A stretch of 24,118 nt of DNA. Source: Desulfobacterales bacterium (lineage in GTDB: Bacteria > Desulfobacterota > Desulfobacteria > Desulfobacterales > C00003060). The DNA lies in the NCBI GenBank assembly GCA_030616425.1, contig JAUWXJ010000010.1, positions 1-24,118 of the forward strand, in the 5' to 3' direction. The position numbers and the translations under genes were made by a program. Shown one piece after another: positions 1 through 7,541 of this stretch; position 1 is the stretch's first letter, and each line of letters begins with the position of its first letter. The notes beneath the pieces are model-generated. The model did no database searches. It saw only the letters and a list, made by a program, of their open reading frames with translations, and was not told where the DNA came from.

Positions 1-325
<325 letters not shown>

Positions 326-365
326 CAACAAACAATTGAACCACATATATAAGTAACAAGGATTT

Positions 366-482
<117 letters not shown>

Positions 483-492
483 TACTTTTATG

Positions 493-531
493 AGGCCCTG
501 ATCAAGAGTACTTGGTCAGGGCCTTTTTTTT
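493..531 (+). terminator. Rho-independent terminator of the rRNA operon
   Basis: A 14-bp stem (493-506 pairing with 511-524, one G-T pair) closes a four-base AGTA loop and runs directly into eight T residues (524-531). It sits 10 bases after the 5S gene, exactly where an rRNA operon terminator is expected. Confidence 0.95.
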
Positions 532-660
532 GAAAGGCCACCACATCTTTGCACTTTTGGCATTACAACTTTATGCGGATTCATAGCACGTTAAGGGTTA
601 CACCTGCTATGGAGGCGAGAATTACAGATCGTGGGGATGTGGTGAATTGTTAAACCAGAA

Positions 661-1155
661 CTAATCTAATAATCTTGGGTTCTCTTGTAGGTAAGAATAG
701 GCCCAACGCTCAATATTGTAACATCTTGTCCAGGGCCACTTTGGTTCTTCATAGATCAAATAGATTACGTTATCTCGTTCTAGAGCTTTTAATGCTCCAT
801 CAAAACGATATTGATCCCAACACCCGTTAATCTTTTTTTTAGAAATAAAACTTTTAAGAACCTTTTTCTCTTCAGGTGTTAACTGTTCTAGGCGCTCTAT
901 CTTCTTTTCATATTCAAAATGTACAGCCAGATAATAGGTCAACTGGACGGTTCCTGAAATTAAAAATATAACGATAATTGCACTGAAAAATCTTTCACGC
1001 AACTGTATAGTCTTATCAAAAAACGGCTTAACCTTAGTTGGAAGAAGAAAGGGAAAAACAAGAATTAGGAAAGTAACTATTGAAAGTGCCATACTAAAAT
1101 ACCGAGGTTTTTCCAAAATAAGTTTTAAGAATTCAAACCAACCCAAATTCCACAT
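661..1155 (-). CDS. SieB-like superinfection-exclusion membrane protein
   Basis: A 164-residue protein with two predicted membrane helices (about 18-40 and 57-80), a short charged linker and a soluble C-terminal part. That part begins with LTPEEKKVLKSFI (92-104) and looks like a small winged-helix-type module. Two N-terminal helices followed by an LTPEEK segment is the arrangement I associate with the superinfection exclusion B (SieB) family. Phage lambda and P22 SieB are membrane proteins that block growth of certain superinfecting phages. The ATG at 1155 is well supported by an AAGGAGA ribosome-binding site about 6 bases upstream. The gene stands alone, convergent with the rRNA operon and at the edge of a defence-like region. 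An unrelated two-helix membrane protein is the main alternative; the family call is from memory of its pattern. Confidence 0.6.
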   Translation of the reverse strand: MWNLGWFEFLKLILEKPRYFSMALSIVTFLILVFPFLLPTKVKPFFDKTIQLRERFFSAIIVIFLISGTVQLTYYLAVHFEYEKKIERLEQLTPEEKKVLKSFISKKKINGCWDQYRFDGALKALERDNVIYLIYEEPKWPWTRCYNIERWAYSYLQENPRLLD

Positions 1156-1194
1156 CGATAGTCTCCTTAAGTGGTTCCGACAGTTCCACCTATT

Positions 1195-1230
1195 ATTTGA
1201 ATTTCATTGATTTTACAACAAAATTCAAAT
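1195..1230. promoter_or_regulatory. Perfect 10-bp inverted repeat upstream of the SieB-like gene
   Basis: ATTTGAATTT at 1195-1204 is exactly complementary to AAATTCAAAT at 1221-1230 with a 16-base spacer. It lies 40-75 bases upstream of the minus-strand ATG at 1155, where a promoter and operator would be. The sequence is AT-rich, which makes chance matches more likely, and no clean -35/-10 pair was found around it. The rest of 1156-1440 contains only this repeat, the terminator near 1353 and the palindrome near 1416. Confidence 0.3.
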
Positions 1231-1352
1231 TAGGACACTACCCACATCCGCAAATCCTTGACAAAACAACACTTTGCTGATACGGCACTCTGTGATTCCA
1301 CCATGATCCAATAACCCGAATTAAAGAGGGTGCCATGCAGTGAGTTTCAAGA

Positions 1353-1390
1353 CCCCGTTTCTCAAAAAGAGAGCGGGTTTTTTTGTTTTT
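1353..1390 (+). terminator. Intrinsic terminator-like hairpin
   Basis: CCCGTTTCTC, an AAAAA loop and GAGAGCGGG form a stem with one bulge, followed by a T-rich tract (1378-1390). It points along the plus strand, but no plus-strand gene precedes it between the 5S rRNA and here. It may be the remnant of a lost gene or the end of a short untranslated RNA. It also insulates the downstream toxin-antitoxin pair. Confidence 0.6.
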
Positions 1391-1415
1391 TTCTGCAAAA
1401 ACGCGAGGCAAATAT

Positions 1416-1431
1416 ACATCAATATTGATGT
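1416..1431. promoter_or_regulatory. 16-bp perfect palindrome, probable toxin-antitoxin operator
   Basis: ACATCAATATTGATGT is a perfect palindrome ending 9 bases before the toxin start codon at 1441. Type II toxin-antitoxin operons are usually repressed by the HTH antitoxin bound to such a palindrome over the promoter. The HTH protein encoded at 1791-2147 is the natural candidate to bind it. No clear Shine-Dalgarno sequence lies between the palindrome and the ATG. Confidence 0.6.
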
Positions 1432-1440
1432 TGACTAATT

Positions 1441-1794
1441 ATGGAATTCAGTGTAGAGTTTTATGAAACCAGTTCGGGGAGATGCCCGGTGCGAGAGTTT
1501 TTAGACGAGCTTAAAAAATCTAATCCAGAAGACTTTGCCGCCGTCATGGCGGGTCTCGCGAAATTGCGAAACAGGCACTATCACAGGCCGCCTCTGTCAA
1601 AGCCTATTGGAGATGATCTTTTAGAGCTGCGCCATGTGGGGAAACTCAATACAAGGGTGCTATACTTTTTTGTGAAAGGACGAAGGATCATTACTGTACA
1701 TGGAATCCGAAGTAAAGCCACAAAGATTGCTGCGCGAGATCGCAAAGTTGCTTTGGATAGAAAACGTGATTGGCTGGCGAGGAATCCGATATGA
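1441..1794 (+). CDS. RelE/HigB-family (Gp49-like) toxin
   Basis: A 117-residue basic protein. The segment LLELRHVGKLNTRVLYFFVKG followed by RRIITVHGIRSKATKIAARD and a DRKRDWLAR end is characteristic of the phage Gp49-like branch of RelE/HigB toxins, which cleave mRNA on the ribosome. Family length is about 100-120 residues, so the gene is complete. Its stop codon overlaps the start of the antitoxin gene (ATGA, 1791-1794). Toxin-first order is typical of the HigBA type. It is probably autoregulated through the palindrome at 1416-1431. The symbol higB would be reasonable, but the exact subfamily was not tested. Confidence 0.88.
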   Translation: MEFSVEFYETSSGRCPVREFLDELKKSNPEDFAAVMAGLAKLRNRHYHRPPLSKPIGDDLLELRHVGKLNTRVLYFFVKGRRIITVHGIRSKATKIAARDRKVALDRKRDWLARNPI

Positions 1795-2147
1795 AACGAC
1801 TGACCAATTTTGATACATACCTTGAAGACCAGTTGAAAGATAAGGATTTCGCGGCGCGCTTCAAAAAGGCTGGCGAGGCTTGGGATGTGGCCCTGCAAAT
1901 AGCTGCTTTACGCAAAGAGTCCGGATTATCTCAGAAAGAACTGGCCAGACGCGTGGGAACATCCCAACAGCAAATCAGCCGCCTTGAATCACCATCTTAT
2001 GAAGGCCATTCCTTGAGTATGCTACGCAGAGTCGCAGAGGTTCTTGGGGCAACCCTTCATGTGGAAATTCAACGCAAAAAGCATCCGAAACAAGTCCGCC
2101 TCCAGCAGATTGCTGAACACAAGGCCAAATACGGGGGGAAAGATTGA
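1791..2147 (+). CDS. HTH (XRE-type) antitoxin
   Basis: A 118-residue protein with a clear helix-turn-helix in its middle: ALRKESGLSQKELARRVGTS followed by QQQISRLESPSYEG and a SLSMLRRVAEVLG helix. This is the Cro/C1 (XRE) fold of HigA-type antitoxins. The charged N-terminal helix (FDTYLEDQLKDKDFAARFKK) is likely the part that masks the toxin. I chose the ATG at 1791, which overlaps the toxin stop by four bases, over an upstream in-frame start at 1770. It would neutralise the toxin and repress the operon. A basic C-terminal tail follows the HTH. Confidence 0.88.
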   Translation: MKRLTNFDTYLEDQLKDKDFAARFKKAGEAWDVALQIAALRKESGLSQKELARRVGTSQQQISRLESPSYEGHSLSMLRRVAEVLGATLHVEIQRKKHPKQVRLQQIAEHKAKYGGKD

Positions 2148-2263
2148 ATTTTGCATTGGACAGGATCTACGGGATAGACAGGATAAGAAAAGAAAATTCT
2201 GATGGTGGCTTGGTCCGACCCTAAAAATCCAAAAATAACCTGTCAAGAAAGGGGGAAACAAAA

Positions 2264-2686
2264 ATGCCAAGCTTAAAAACTTACGACATCTTTATTAGCC
2301 ATTCTTGGGCTTATGGTGATGCCTACGAGAAGTTGAGTAAGATGCTCGATGCAGCATCAAATTTCTCTTACAGAAACTATTCTGTACCAAAAGACGACCC
2401 TGTCCATGACGCAGATAGTGATACCGAACTATACAAGGCTATAAAAAAACAAATTTCGCCTTCTAACATCGTGATAATCATGGCTGGAAAATACGCAACC
2501 TATAGCAAATGGATCGAGAAAGAAATCAAGATTGCTAAGGCAGAGTTTCAGAATCCGAAACCGATACTAGCTGTGGCTCCTTGGGGTAATCAACAAGTTT
2601 CCTCTGTAGTTTCGGAAGCTGCTGATGAAATAGCTGGTTGGAACACCAATTCAATTGTTGGCGCGATTAGAAAGTTAGCATTGTAG
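2264..2686 (+). CDS. TIR-like (MTH538/DUF1863) protein, ThsB-like
   Basis: A 140-residue single-domain protein. The opening KTYDIFISHSWAYGDAYEKL and the later RNYSVPKDDPV match the MTH538 TIR-like family, which includes ThsB of the Thoeris anti-phage system. ThsB proteins sense infection and make a cyclic ADP-ribose-type signal from NAD. The TIR signature WxxxEI is present as WIEKEI, with Glu87 at the usual catalytic-glutamate position. A strong ribosome-binding site (AAAGGGGG) precedes the ATG. The next gene, a membrane protein, begins 9 bases after the stop, so the two are probably co-transcribed. No ThsA-like (SIR2-SLOG) gene is seen, so this is not a classical Thoeris pair. Whether it acts enzymatically cannot be told from the sequence. 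Confidence 0.82.
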   Translation: MPSLKTYDIFISHSWAYGDAYEKLSKMLDAASNFSYRNYSVPKDDPVHDADSDTELYKAIKKQISPSNIVIIMAGKYATYSKWIEKEIKIAKAEFQNPKPILAVAPWGNQQVSSVVSEAADEIAGWNTNSIVGAIRKLAL

Positions 2687-2695
2687 GTAAATATT

Positions 2696-3202
2696 ATGGG
2701 TCTACGTGAAAAGCTTTTTAATTCTTCCGAAGAGGAATACGGAGAGCATTATAAATCTCACTATCTTGAAATATATAACACCTATTTGGAAATGGCGGAC
2801 AGAATAAGCTCTCGGCGTCAATCAACTAACTCATTTTTTCTTGCTATTAACACAGCTATTGTTGGATTCATAGGCTATGTACAGCTCGGAGCTGAAAAGT
2901 CGCCACATTTTTTTTACTTAGTCAGCATTGCGGGAATGATACTTTGTTATATGTGGTATCGATTAATCAAATCATACAAAGATATCAATTCCGGGAAATT
3001 TAAAGTTATTCATGAAATTGAACGAAATTTGCCAATGTCTCCATACGACGCCGAATGGGAGATTCTTGGTCGCGGGAAGGATTCCAAATTATATTTACCT
3101 TTTACAAATGTTGAAATGCGAGTTCCTTGGGTGTTTTTCGGCGTGCATTTATTCGTCTTCGTTAGTTCTATTCCTTGGGGAAAACTGTTTCAACCACTTT
3201 AA
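2696..3202 (+). CDS. Small three-helix membrane protein paired with TIR-like gene
   Basis: A 168-residue protein. An amphipathic N-terminal helix (LEIYNTYLEMADRISSRRQS, 24-43) leads into a membrane helix (about 45-62). A second helix (72-90) and a soluble loop with KFKVIHEIERNLP and PYDAEW motifs follow, then a third helix (142-160). I recall this pattern (EMADRISxRRQSxNxFFLxINTA ... FKVIHEIE..LP) from small membrane proteins found next to prokaryotic immune genes, but I cannot name the family with certainty. Its close coupling to the TIR-like gene suggests it is the effector of a two-gene module, perhaps perturbing the membrane in response to the TIR product; this is inference. It also resembles SLATT-type proteins in general design. 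Confidence 0.7.
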   Translation: MGLREKLFNSSEEEYGEHYKSHYLEIYNTYLEMADRISSRRQSTNSFFLAINTAIVGFIGYVQLGAEKSPHFFYLVSIAGMILCYMWYRLIKSYKDINSGKFKVIHEIERNLPMSPYDAEWEILGRGKDSKLYLPFTNVEMRVPWVFFGVHLFVFVSSIPWGKLFQPL

Positions 3203-3263
3203 CTACTGGCTACATGTTTAAGACTTGGCTGAACAGAATTAAGTGGTGAAGTGGAAATTTGGG

Positions 3264-3279
3264 GGGCGTCCCCAAGCTT
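3264..3279. repeat. Short dispersed repeat, shared with 9496-9511
   Basis: The 16-mer here is the exact reverse complement of AAGCTTGGGGACGCCC at 9496-9511, 6 kb away. It lies in the spacer between the two membrane-protein genes. Together with the related copies at 9499-9600 it looks like a relic of a dispersed intergenic repeat, possibly of the REP type. Its boundaries cannot be set from this window. Confidence 0.45.
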
Positions 3280-3401
3280 ACAAAAGTTTAACTTAGGGAA
3301 CACCGTCGCGGAATTTGTGGGGTTCTGCTGGCTGGCTGACATCGAGAAGAAAAGATTAAAGTAAGTATTGTGACCAAAATTCGTGAGGATCCTAACAAAC
3401 A

Positions 3402-3860
3402 ATGAATGACGAGAAATTTGAAAAGTATCTTGAAGGCCGATATTCTAATCAAGTAAACTGGTATGATCGTAAATCGGCACGCAACAAGAAGTTTTACTGC
3501 ATTTTTCAATGGAGTGTAATCGTTCTGTCTGCTACCTTGCCAGTTCTGGTAGTCTCGCTCAGCAATGATTATAAGTGGATAAGCGCAATATTAGCGGTTA
3601 TACTCGCCATTGGTACGGCTGGACTAAAAACATTCAAGTTCCAAGAGAACTGGATCAATTATCGAACAAGGGCTGAAACGCTAAAGAAGGAAAAGTACTT
3701 TTACGACGCAGGTATTGACGATTACTCAGATCCATCTGGCGCAAATGCTTTGTTTGTAGAGCGCGTCGAAGTGTTAATCTCACGCGAACATTCCCTATGG
3801 ATAACCGTTCATCAGCCAAAGGACAAGAAAGAAAGTGAACAGAGCCGTGGGGTTTTATAG
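3402..3860 (+). CDS. DUF4231 / SLATT-type two-helix membrane protein
   Basis: A 152-residue protein matching the DUF4231 pattern closely: YLEGRYSNQVNWYDRKSARN (9-28), two membrane helices (about 32-52 and 58-76), then LKTFKFQENWINYRTRAETL (75-94), KKEKYFYDAG and FVERVEVLISREH. DUF4231 belongs to the SLATT group, described as predicted pore-forming effectors in nucleotide-dependent conflict systems. Such proteins usually sit next to a sensor or nucleotide synthase; here the nearest candidates are the TIR-like proteins on either side. The gene is separated from the preceding membrane-protein gene by about 200 bases, so it may be transcribed independently. A GAGGAT sequence lies about 13 bases before the ATG, which is a weak ribosome-binding site. 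Confidence 0.85.
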   Translation: MNDEKFEKYLEGRYSNQVNWYDRKSARNKKFYCIFQWSVIVLSATLPVLVVSLSNDYKWISAILAVILAIGTAGLKTFKFQENWINYRTRAETLKKEKYFYDAGIDDYSDPSGANALFVERVEVLISREHSLWITVHQPKDKKESEQSRGVL

Positions 3861-4173
3861 GTGCGATTAGCCATATGCCTAACCTGTCACTCCACGTGAC
3901 GCCGAAAACATCCACGTTTTACCGCGAACATCGGCGCTGGACAGGTGAGCCTCTATCGTTATAGAAAAAGTTGGGTCAGTCTACATCCTTGACATACTTG
4001 TGGACAAGAAATGGCAAATGGTAATAATATTGATAAACGCGAGATCTAATTTATTTTAGAGGGTGTGGACGTGACCCTTTGGAGTTCTTGAGGGCAGTTT
4101 TTTTTGCATGACACATCGACTCTGAGTAAGTTGTGTCAATACTCAACAACACGCATTAGAACGGTACCCAAAC
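3861..4173. other. Intergenic spacer with a possible hairpin
   Basis: No gene was recognised in these 313 bases. The one structured element is TGACACA (4109-4115) pairing with TGTGTCA (4132-4138). The loop contains a second small palindrome, ACTCTGAGT. This lies 35-65 bases upstream of the next gene and could be an operator or a leader structure. A TTGACA is present near 3989, but no matching -10 box lies at the right distance. Confidence 0.35.
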
Positions 4174-4818
4174 ATGACGTTTGCCGATGCCTCTGTTATG
4201 CCTCCCAACCCCCCTTGGCAGGAACTCAACCCTTCTGCAGATGCGGGTGGCTATATCTCGTTTTATATCAGTGATGACTTAAGTCGCCTTCCTATGAGGG
4301 CGGTGACAAAACCGGGCGACACCAAAGCTGATCCTAATCTGGAAACATTCACCTATGGCCTATTCTCCTTCTGCGGAGGCCAACTGCGTTCTGGGGTCGT
4401 GACGAGAAGATATCCTCACTTGTTTTTCGCCACTTCGTGGAAAAGACAACGAGTGCTCACTGGCTATTACCATATTTATTGGTACGCACGCGTGGTTTCG
4501 GATAAAAGACCCGACTTCTGCCTCGCTGCCGATAACGTGCGATTTGTTGCTGAGCCCGTTCCTCTCACGGAGGTCGATCGAATTTGCGGGATCAATGTTG
4601 ATAGGCCGTTTCGCAATATGCTCCTTCTTTCAGAAGCAGAGTGCAAAAGAATAGCGCGCCTGATCAATGATCGTCCTGATGCCACCGCAGCTTACAAAGA
4701 AGAAATTGATCGCTTGGAAAGATTTAATCTGAAACATGGTGGATACCGCTATTTTAGGCGTAAACAGAAGGACAAATTCTCGTGGGATCTTGCGAAGAGC
4801 CGTTTAAAAGCAGTTTAG
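4174..4818 (+). CDS. Unrecognised protein, possibly PUA/EVE-like fold
   Basis: A 214-residue soluble protein that I do not recognise with confidence. There is no signal peptide or membrane helix. The most patterned part is PNLETFTYGLFSFCGGQLRSG (54-74) followed by HLFFATSWKRQRVLTGYYHI and YWYARVV (82-108). A strand carrying 'vlTGYYrI' after a small barrel is reminiscent of PUA-like or EVE/ASCH domains that read modified bases in nucleic acids; this is inference from pattern only. The C-terminal third is helical and basic. No convincing Shine-Dalgarno precedes the ATG at 4174 or the alternative ATG at 4198. The second TIR-like gene follows about 170 bases later on the same strand, so the two may form a module. 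Confidence 0.55.
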   Translation: MTFADASVMPPNPPWQELNPSADAGGYISFYISDDLSRLPMRAVTKPGDTKADPNLETFTYGLFSFCGGQLRSGVVTRRYPHLFFATSWKRQRVLTGYYHIYWYARVVSDKRPDFCLAADNVRFVAEPVPLTEVDRICGINVDRPFRNMLLLSEAECKRIARLINDRPDATAAYKEEIDRLERFNLKHGGYRYFRRKQKDKFSWDLAKSRLKAV

Positions 4819-4989
4819 CTAATTACTTTACAAACTGCCGCCCGTAATTTGTGGCCATCGGACTTATAGAAGTGACTGAATTTGTTTGAAAGCATAGAGA
4901 ATTAAGTTTCGCAAGGACGATGCTCTCATTGTGGGGATCTCGGAACCTTAGGCCTACGACGGAAGGAGAACGTAGGAAAGGGGTAAATT

Positions 4990-5469
4990 ATGACTAGAAG
5001 GATTTTTATATCCTATCAGCACGAGGATAGGATGAAGGCAAAAGGTTTTAACTTGCTGCGCTGGAGTAAGGGCGTAGATGTTGAGTTTGTGGGTAGACAC
5101 TTTCTTGATCCTGTAGATAGTACCAACGAAAAGTACATCCGTTCTAAGGTGACGGAACAGCTCAAAGGTACTTCCGTAACAGTGGTGTTAGTCGGGAATA
5201 AGACCCATGGGAGTGATTGGGTAAGGTGGGAGATTGAAAAGAGTCTGGAAAAAAGCAGTCCAAACGGAATCTTGGCTATACGCCTCGACGACGATGCCCC
5301 GTTGCCAGACGGTTCTCCCGTTGGTGACGCGTTGAAGGATGCTGGTTCAGAGATTATCGGCTGGAAACCGCATGACTTTGGTGACGCAATCGACCGAGCC
5401 TTCAAAGCTGCCGGGCGCATCCCAAAGATCAAAAGTGCCAGAAGCACCGGTAAATCTTGCCAACGCTGA
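4990..5469 (+). CDS. Second TIR-like (MTH538/DUF1863) protein
   Basis: A 159-residue protein. It opens RRIFISYQHEDRMKAKGFNL and continues with VEFVGRHFLDPVDSTNEKYI. TSVTVVLVGNKTHGSDWVRW (61-80) and EIEKSLEKSSPNGILAIRLD (81-100) are the two later TIR core strands and helix. Glu81 in WVRWEI is at the catalytic-glutamate position of TIR NADases. It belongs to a different branch from the TIR-like protein at 2264-2686, so the two are not a recent duplication. The C-terminal 20 residues are basic and low in complexity. A strong ribosome-binding site (AGGAAAGGGG) supports the ATG at 4990. A partner gene is not obvious; the preceding protein is the best candidate. Role in phage defence is inferred. 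Confidence 0.8.
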   Translation: MTRRIFISYQHEDRMKAKGFNLLRWSKGVDVEFVGRHFLDPVDSTNEKYIRSKVTEQLKGTSVTVVLVGNKTHGSDWVRWEIEKSLEKSSPNGILAIRLDDDAPLPDGSPVGDALKDAGSEIIGWKPHDFGDAIDRAFKAAGRIPKIKSARSTGKSCQR

Positions 5470-5564
5470 CGGGGCTTCTACGCTTCGAGAGCGATGCTTC
5501 ATCTTGCAGAGCAACGATTCAGTTTTGCCCTAACTCACCTTAGTCCTTTGTACCTCAGTAGTTC

Positions 5565-6401
5565 TTACAAAGCTATGTCCCACGAAGTCAGCACGTCGAT
5601 GAAGTATCCCGGAAATTGTCGTATCTTCCACTTATGATAGGAGTTCTTTTTAGGTTCACACATTCTATTGAGGAACGGAACAATCTCGTCATTCCATATG
5701 CTTGACTCTCTTTTCGACAATGGCCTGCTCTTTATGGAGGGTATACGGGCGGGAAACCTGCATCCAAGCAGTTCAGGCTCTAAGCCGAGGAATCCTGTAC
5801 GGCGCAATACACGCCCTAACTCCATCATTGTTCTTTGACCAAAACCGACAATAACGTCAGGGCGGAGTACTTGAATTTCGTGCTCCACATATTGTGATCC
5901 ACATGCTCGCCACCAGACATTAGGAATGCTTGAACTCGATGCGTCCCTGGCTGTGCTGAACTTTACGAAATTCGTAACTGCCACAACATCTTCGATGGTG
6001 TTCGGGAGGCAACCACCTCGAGTCCGAGTCCAACGACAAATCGCTAAAAGCGCTGCCAGCGGAATGAATCCCTCTGCATATGGCCTGATCGGAATTGGTT
6101 GACCCTGGCGTACGGTGAGATTCAACCGATCATGAGCTTGGTCCAGGTCCGTGGCCCAGCGTCTGACCCAATCTTCTGTCCACGGAACATGTGGCGATAA
6201 ATTCTGGTTAATGGCGTAGCAAAGTACTCTCGGTCTATATTCGAAATAGTCTGATCCTACATAAGGAATATACGCTGGCAGATAGACCTTGCGTCCATTA
6301 AGTCTAGCGTGAACGGATGACCTAAATTTTGGTATGAAGGGTCGTTGTTGAACGTTCGTCAGTAGCTTCTGGTGTGCAGAATACCACTCTGAACTCAGCA
6401 T
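5565..6401 (-). CDS. Uracil-DNA-glycosylase-fold-like protein, last gene of a four-gene cassette
   Basis: A 278-residue soluble protein. Two segments resemble the UDG superfamily core. YRPRVLCYAINQNLS (55-69) resembles the first strand and NP-type loop. AVTNFVKFST (141-150), then Cys167 and YVEHEIQVLRPDVIVGFG (171-188), resembles the family's 'TN.vkc ... E...l.P..iv.lG' pattern. A clear C-terminal HPS-type motif is not seen, and the fourth iron-sulfur cysteine of family 4/5 enzymes cannot be assigned, so catalytic activity is uncertain. It follows the radical SAM gene by 56 bases on the same strand. UDG enzymes remove uracil from DNA, which would fit the dUTPase/dCTP-deaminase-fold protein two genes upstream. 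Assignment is by pattern and could be wrong. Confidence 0.5.
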   Translation of the reverse strand: MLSSEWYSAHQKLLTNVQQRPFIPKFRSSVHARLNGRKVYLPAYIPYVGSDYFEYRPRVLCYAINQNLSPHVPWTEDWVRRWATDLDQAHDRLNLTVRQGQPIPIRPYAEGFIPLAALLAICRWTRTRGGCLPNTIEDVVAVTNFVKFSTARDASSSSIPNVWWRACGSQYVEHEIQVLRPDVIVGFGQRTMMELGRVLRRTGFLGLEPELLGCRFPARIPSIKSRPLSKRESSIWNDEIVPFLNRMCEPKKNSYHKWKIRQFPGYFIDVLTSWDIAL

Positions 6402-6457
6402 TTCTCGTCTTCCGTGGAATCAGCGTTGTCGTTGTTGGTGTGAAGAGGTTGTAGACT

Positions 6458-7489
6458 CTAACTATGTTTGATTAGAGGACACACTTGTCGCTCTGCCTCG
6501 GACATCGTGCCGCACGCATTCACCGTACATCCGAACTGGCATTTTGGCTCTCTATCGCATTCCGCACACTTTGATAGAAGTCCCTCGTGCATCATCCGAA
6601 TGAGTTTAATCATCTCAGACTTAAACCAAATCTCTTCCAACCGGAATCCGTTTTTTCGTAGGTTCCCAAGGGTCAACTCCTTGACACCACTTGCTGCCGT
6701 ACATGGAAAAACATTTCCCTTGGAGTCGATGTGAACACGGTTTAGCCCCGACATACACTTTTCATGACCAGCAAGCACAGCTAGTTGCGACATACTTAAC
6801 CGCGTGCAGTTTCCCGCCTCCATATGAATGCCAAGGCGACTTCCCGCCGCCAAAAGATCCTCTTCAAACTGACGGACCTCATCATCAAGCGGTGCGGTTT
6901 CCCCGAATATTAGTCTAGCTCGTCCAGAGGGTGCCAATGCCATGGCTCGAATTCGTTTGACCCCAATGTCACGTAGCTTTTCCGTTAGCTCCTTAAATCC
7001 CTTACACGTTCCATGGGTAGGAATGAAGTAGCAAGTAAGTGGTAGCCCTGCTTCAGCAATCATGGCCGCGCCTCGAAAGGCTCTTTCGAAAGACATCTTC
7101 GTCCTTGTCATGTAATCATGGGTTGGGGCGTCACCTCCCAAGAATGTGACGCTAACCGACTCAAACAGCGTCAGTACGCCTCCAGATCGACACATCTCTT
7201 CGGTTACGAGTGTACCGTTTGTATGAGTATGAAGAGGGATGCGTAAATCGTCAACGCAAAACTTTGCAATTGACTCAAGCTTGGCAACGTCAAAAAGCGG
7301 CTCACCACCCGTCAACCCTATCTTTCGCAGCCCCATCGACTTGGCTCGACTGAGGATTCCCTTTATCTCATCGGCAGTCAACTCATTAACAGATTTCCGC
7401 CTGACCGCCTGCGCCGAACAGTGGCGGCATGCTAAGTTGCAGCGATGGTTAACTTCGATATCTATGTGTTCCAAAACATACCCGGGCAC
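6458..7489 (-). CDS. Radical SAM protein with SPASM-like C-terminal cysteines
   Basis: A 343-residue enzyme. The radical SAM cluster motif CxxxCxxC is CNLACRHC at Cys17, Cys21 and Cys24, close to the N-terminus. GLTGGEPLF is the 'GGEP' SAM-binding motif. The C-terminus carries a cysteine set (308, 311, 317, 321, 326, 337) with a further Cys in CMSGLNRVHIDSKGNVFPCT. This is the arrangement of SPASM/twitch domains that bind auxiliary iron-sulfur clusters, as in peptide-modifying and cofactor-maturing enzymes. It does not have the viperin CNxxCxxCF pattern. It sits between the nucleotide-fold membrane protein (52-base gap) and the UDG-like gene. I found no obvious small precursor peptide beside it, so the substrate is unknown. 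Confidence 0.88.
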   Translation of the reverse strand: MPGYVLEHIDIEVNHRCNLACRHCSAQAVRRKSVNELTADEIKGILSRAKSMGLRKIGLTGGEPLFDVAKLESIAKFCVDDLRIPLHTHTNGTLVTEEMCRSGGVLTLFESVSVTFLGGDAPTHDYMTRTKMSFERAFRGAAMIAEAGLPLTCYFIPTHGTCKGFKELTEKLRDIGVKRIRAMALAPSGRARLIFGETAPLDDEVRQFEEDLLAAGSRLGIHMEAGNCTRLSMSQLAVLAGHEKCMSGLNRVHIDSKGNVFPCTAASGVKELTLGNLRKNGFRLEEIWFKSEMIKLIRMMHEGLLSKCAECDREPKCQFGCTVNACGTMSEAERQVCPLIKHS

Positions 7490-7541
7490 GATTTTACCTC
7501 AGCAGTTATAGTCAAATAACCCAAGGGCTATCTCTATTCCG

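Noticed and set aside
1770..1794. Longer start for the antitoxin at 1770
   Set aside because: The ATG at 1791 overlaps the toxin stop as ATGA, the usual coupling arrangement, and the shorter protein fits the family.
2264..3202. Classical Thoeris system
   Set aside because: A ThsB-like protein is present but no SIR2-SLOG ThsA; the neighbour is a small membrane protein without a recognisable ligand-binding domain.
3989..4030. Promoter at TTGACA before the unrecognised gene
   Set aside because: No TATAAT-like box lies 16-19 bases downstream.
6458..7489. Prokaryotic viperin as the identity of the radical SAM gene
   Set aside because: The viperin cluster and C-terminal motifs are missing, and the C-terminal cysteines fit a SPASM-like protein instead.
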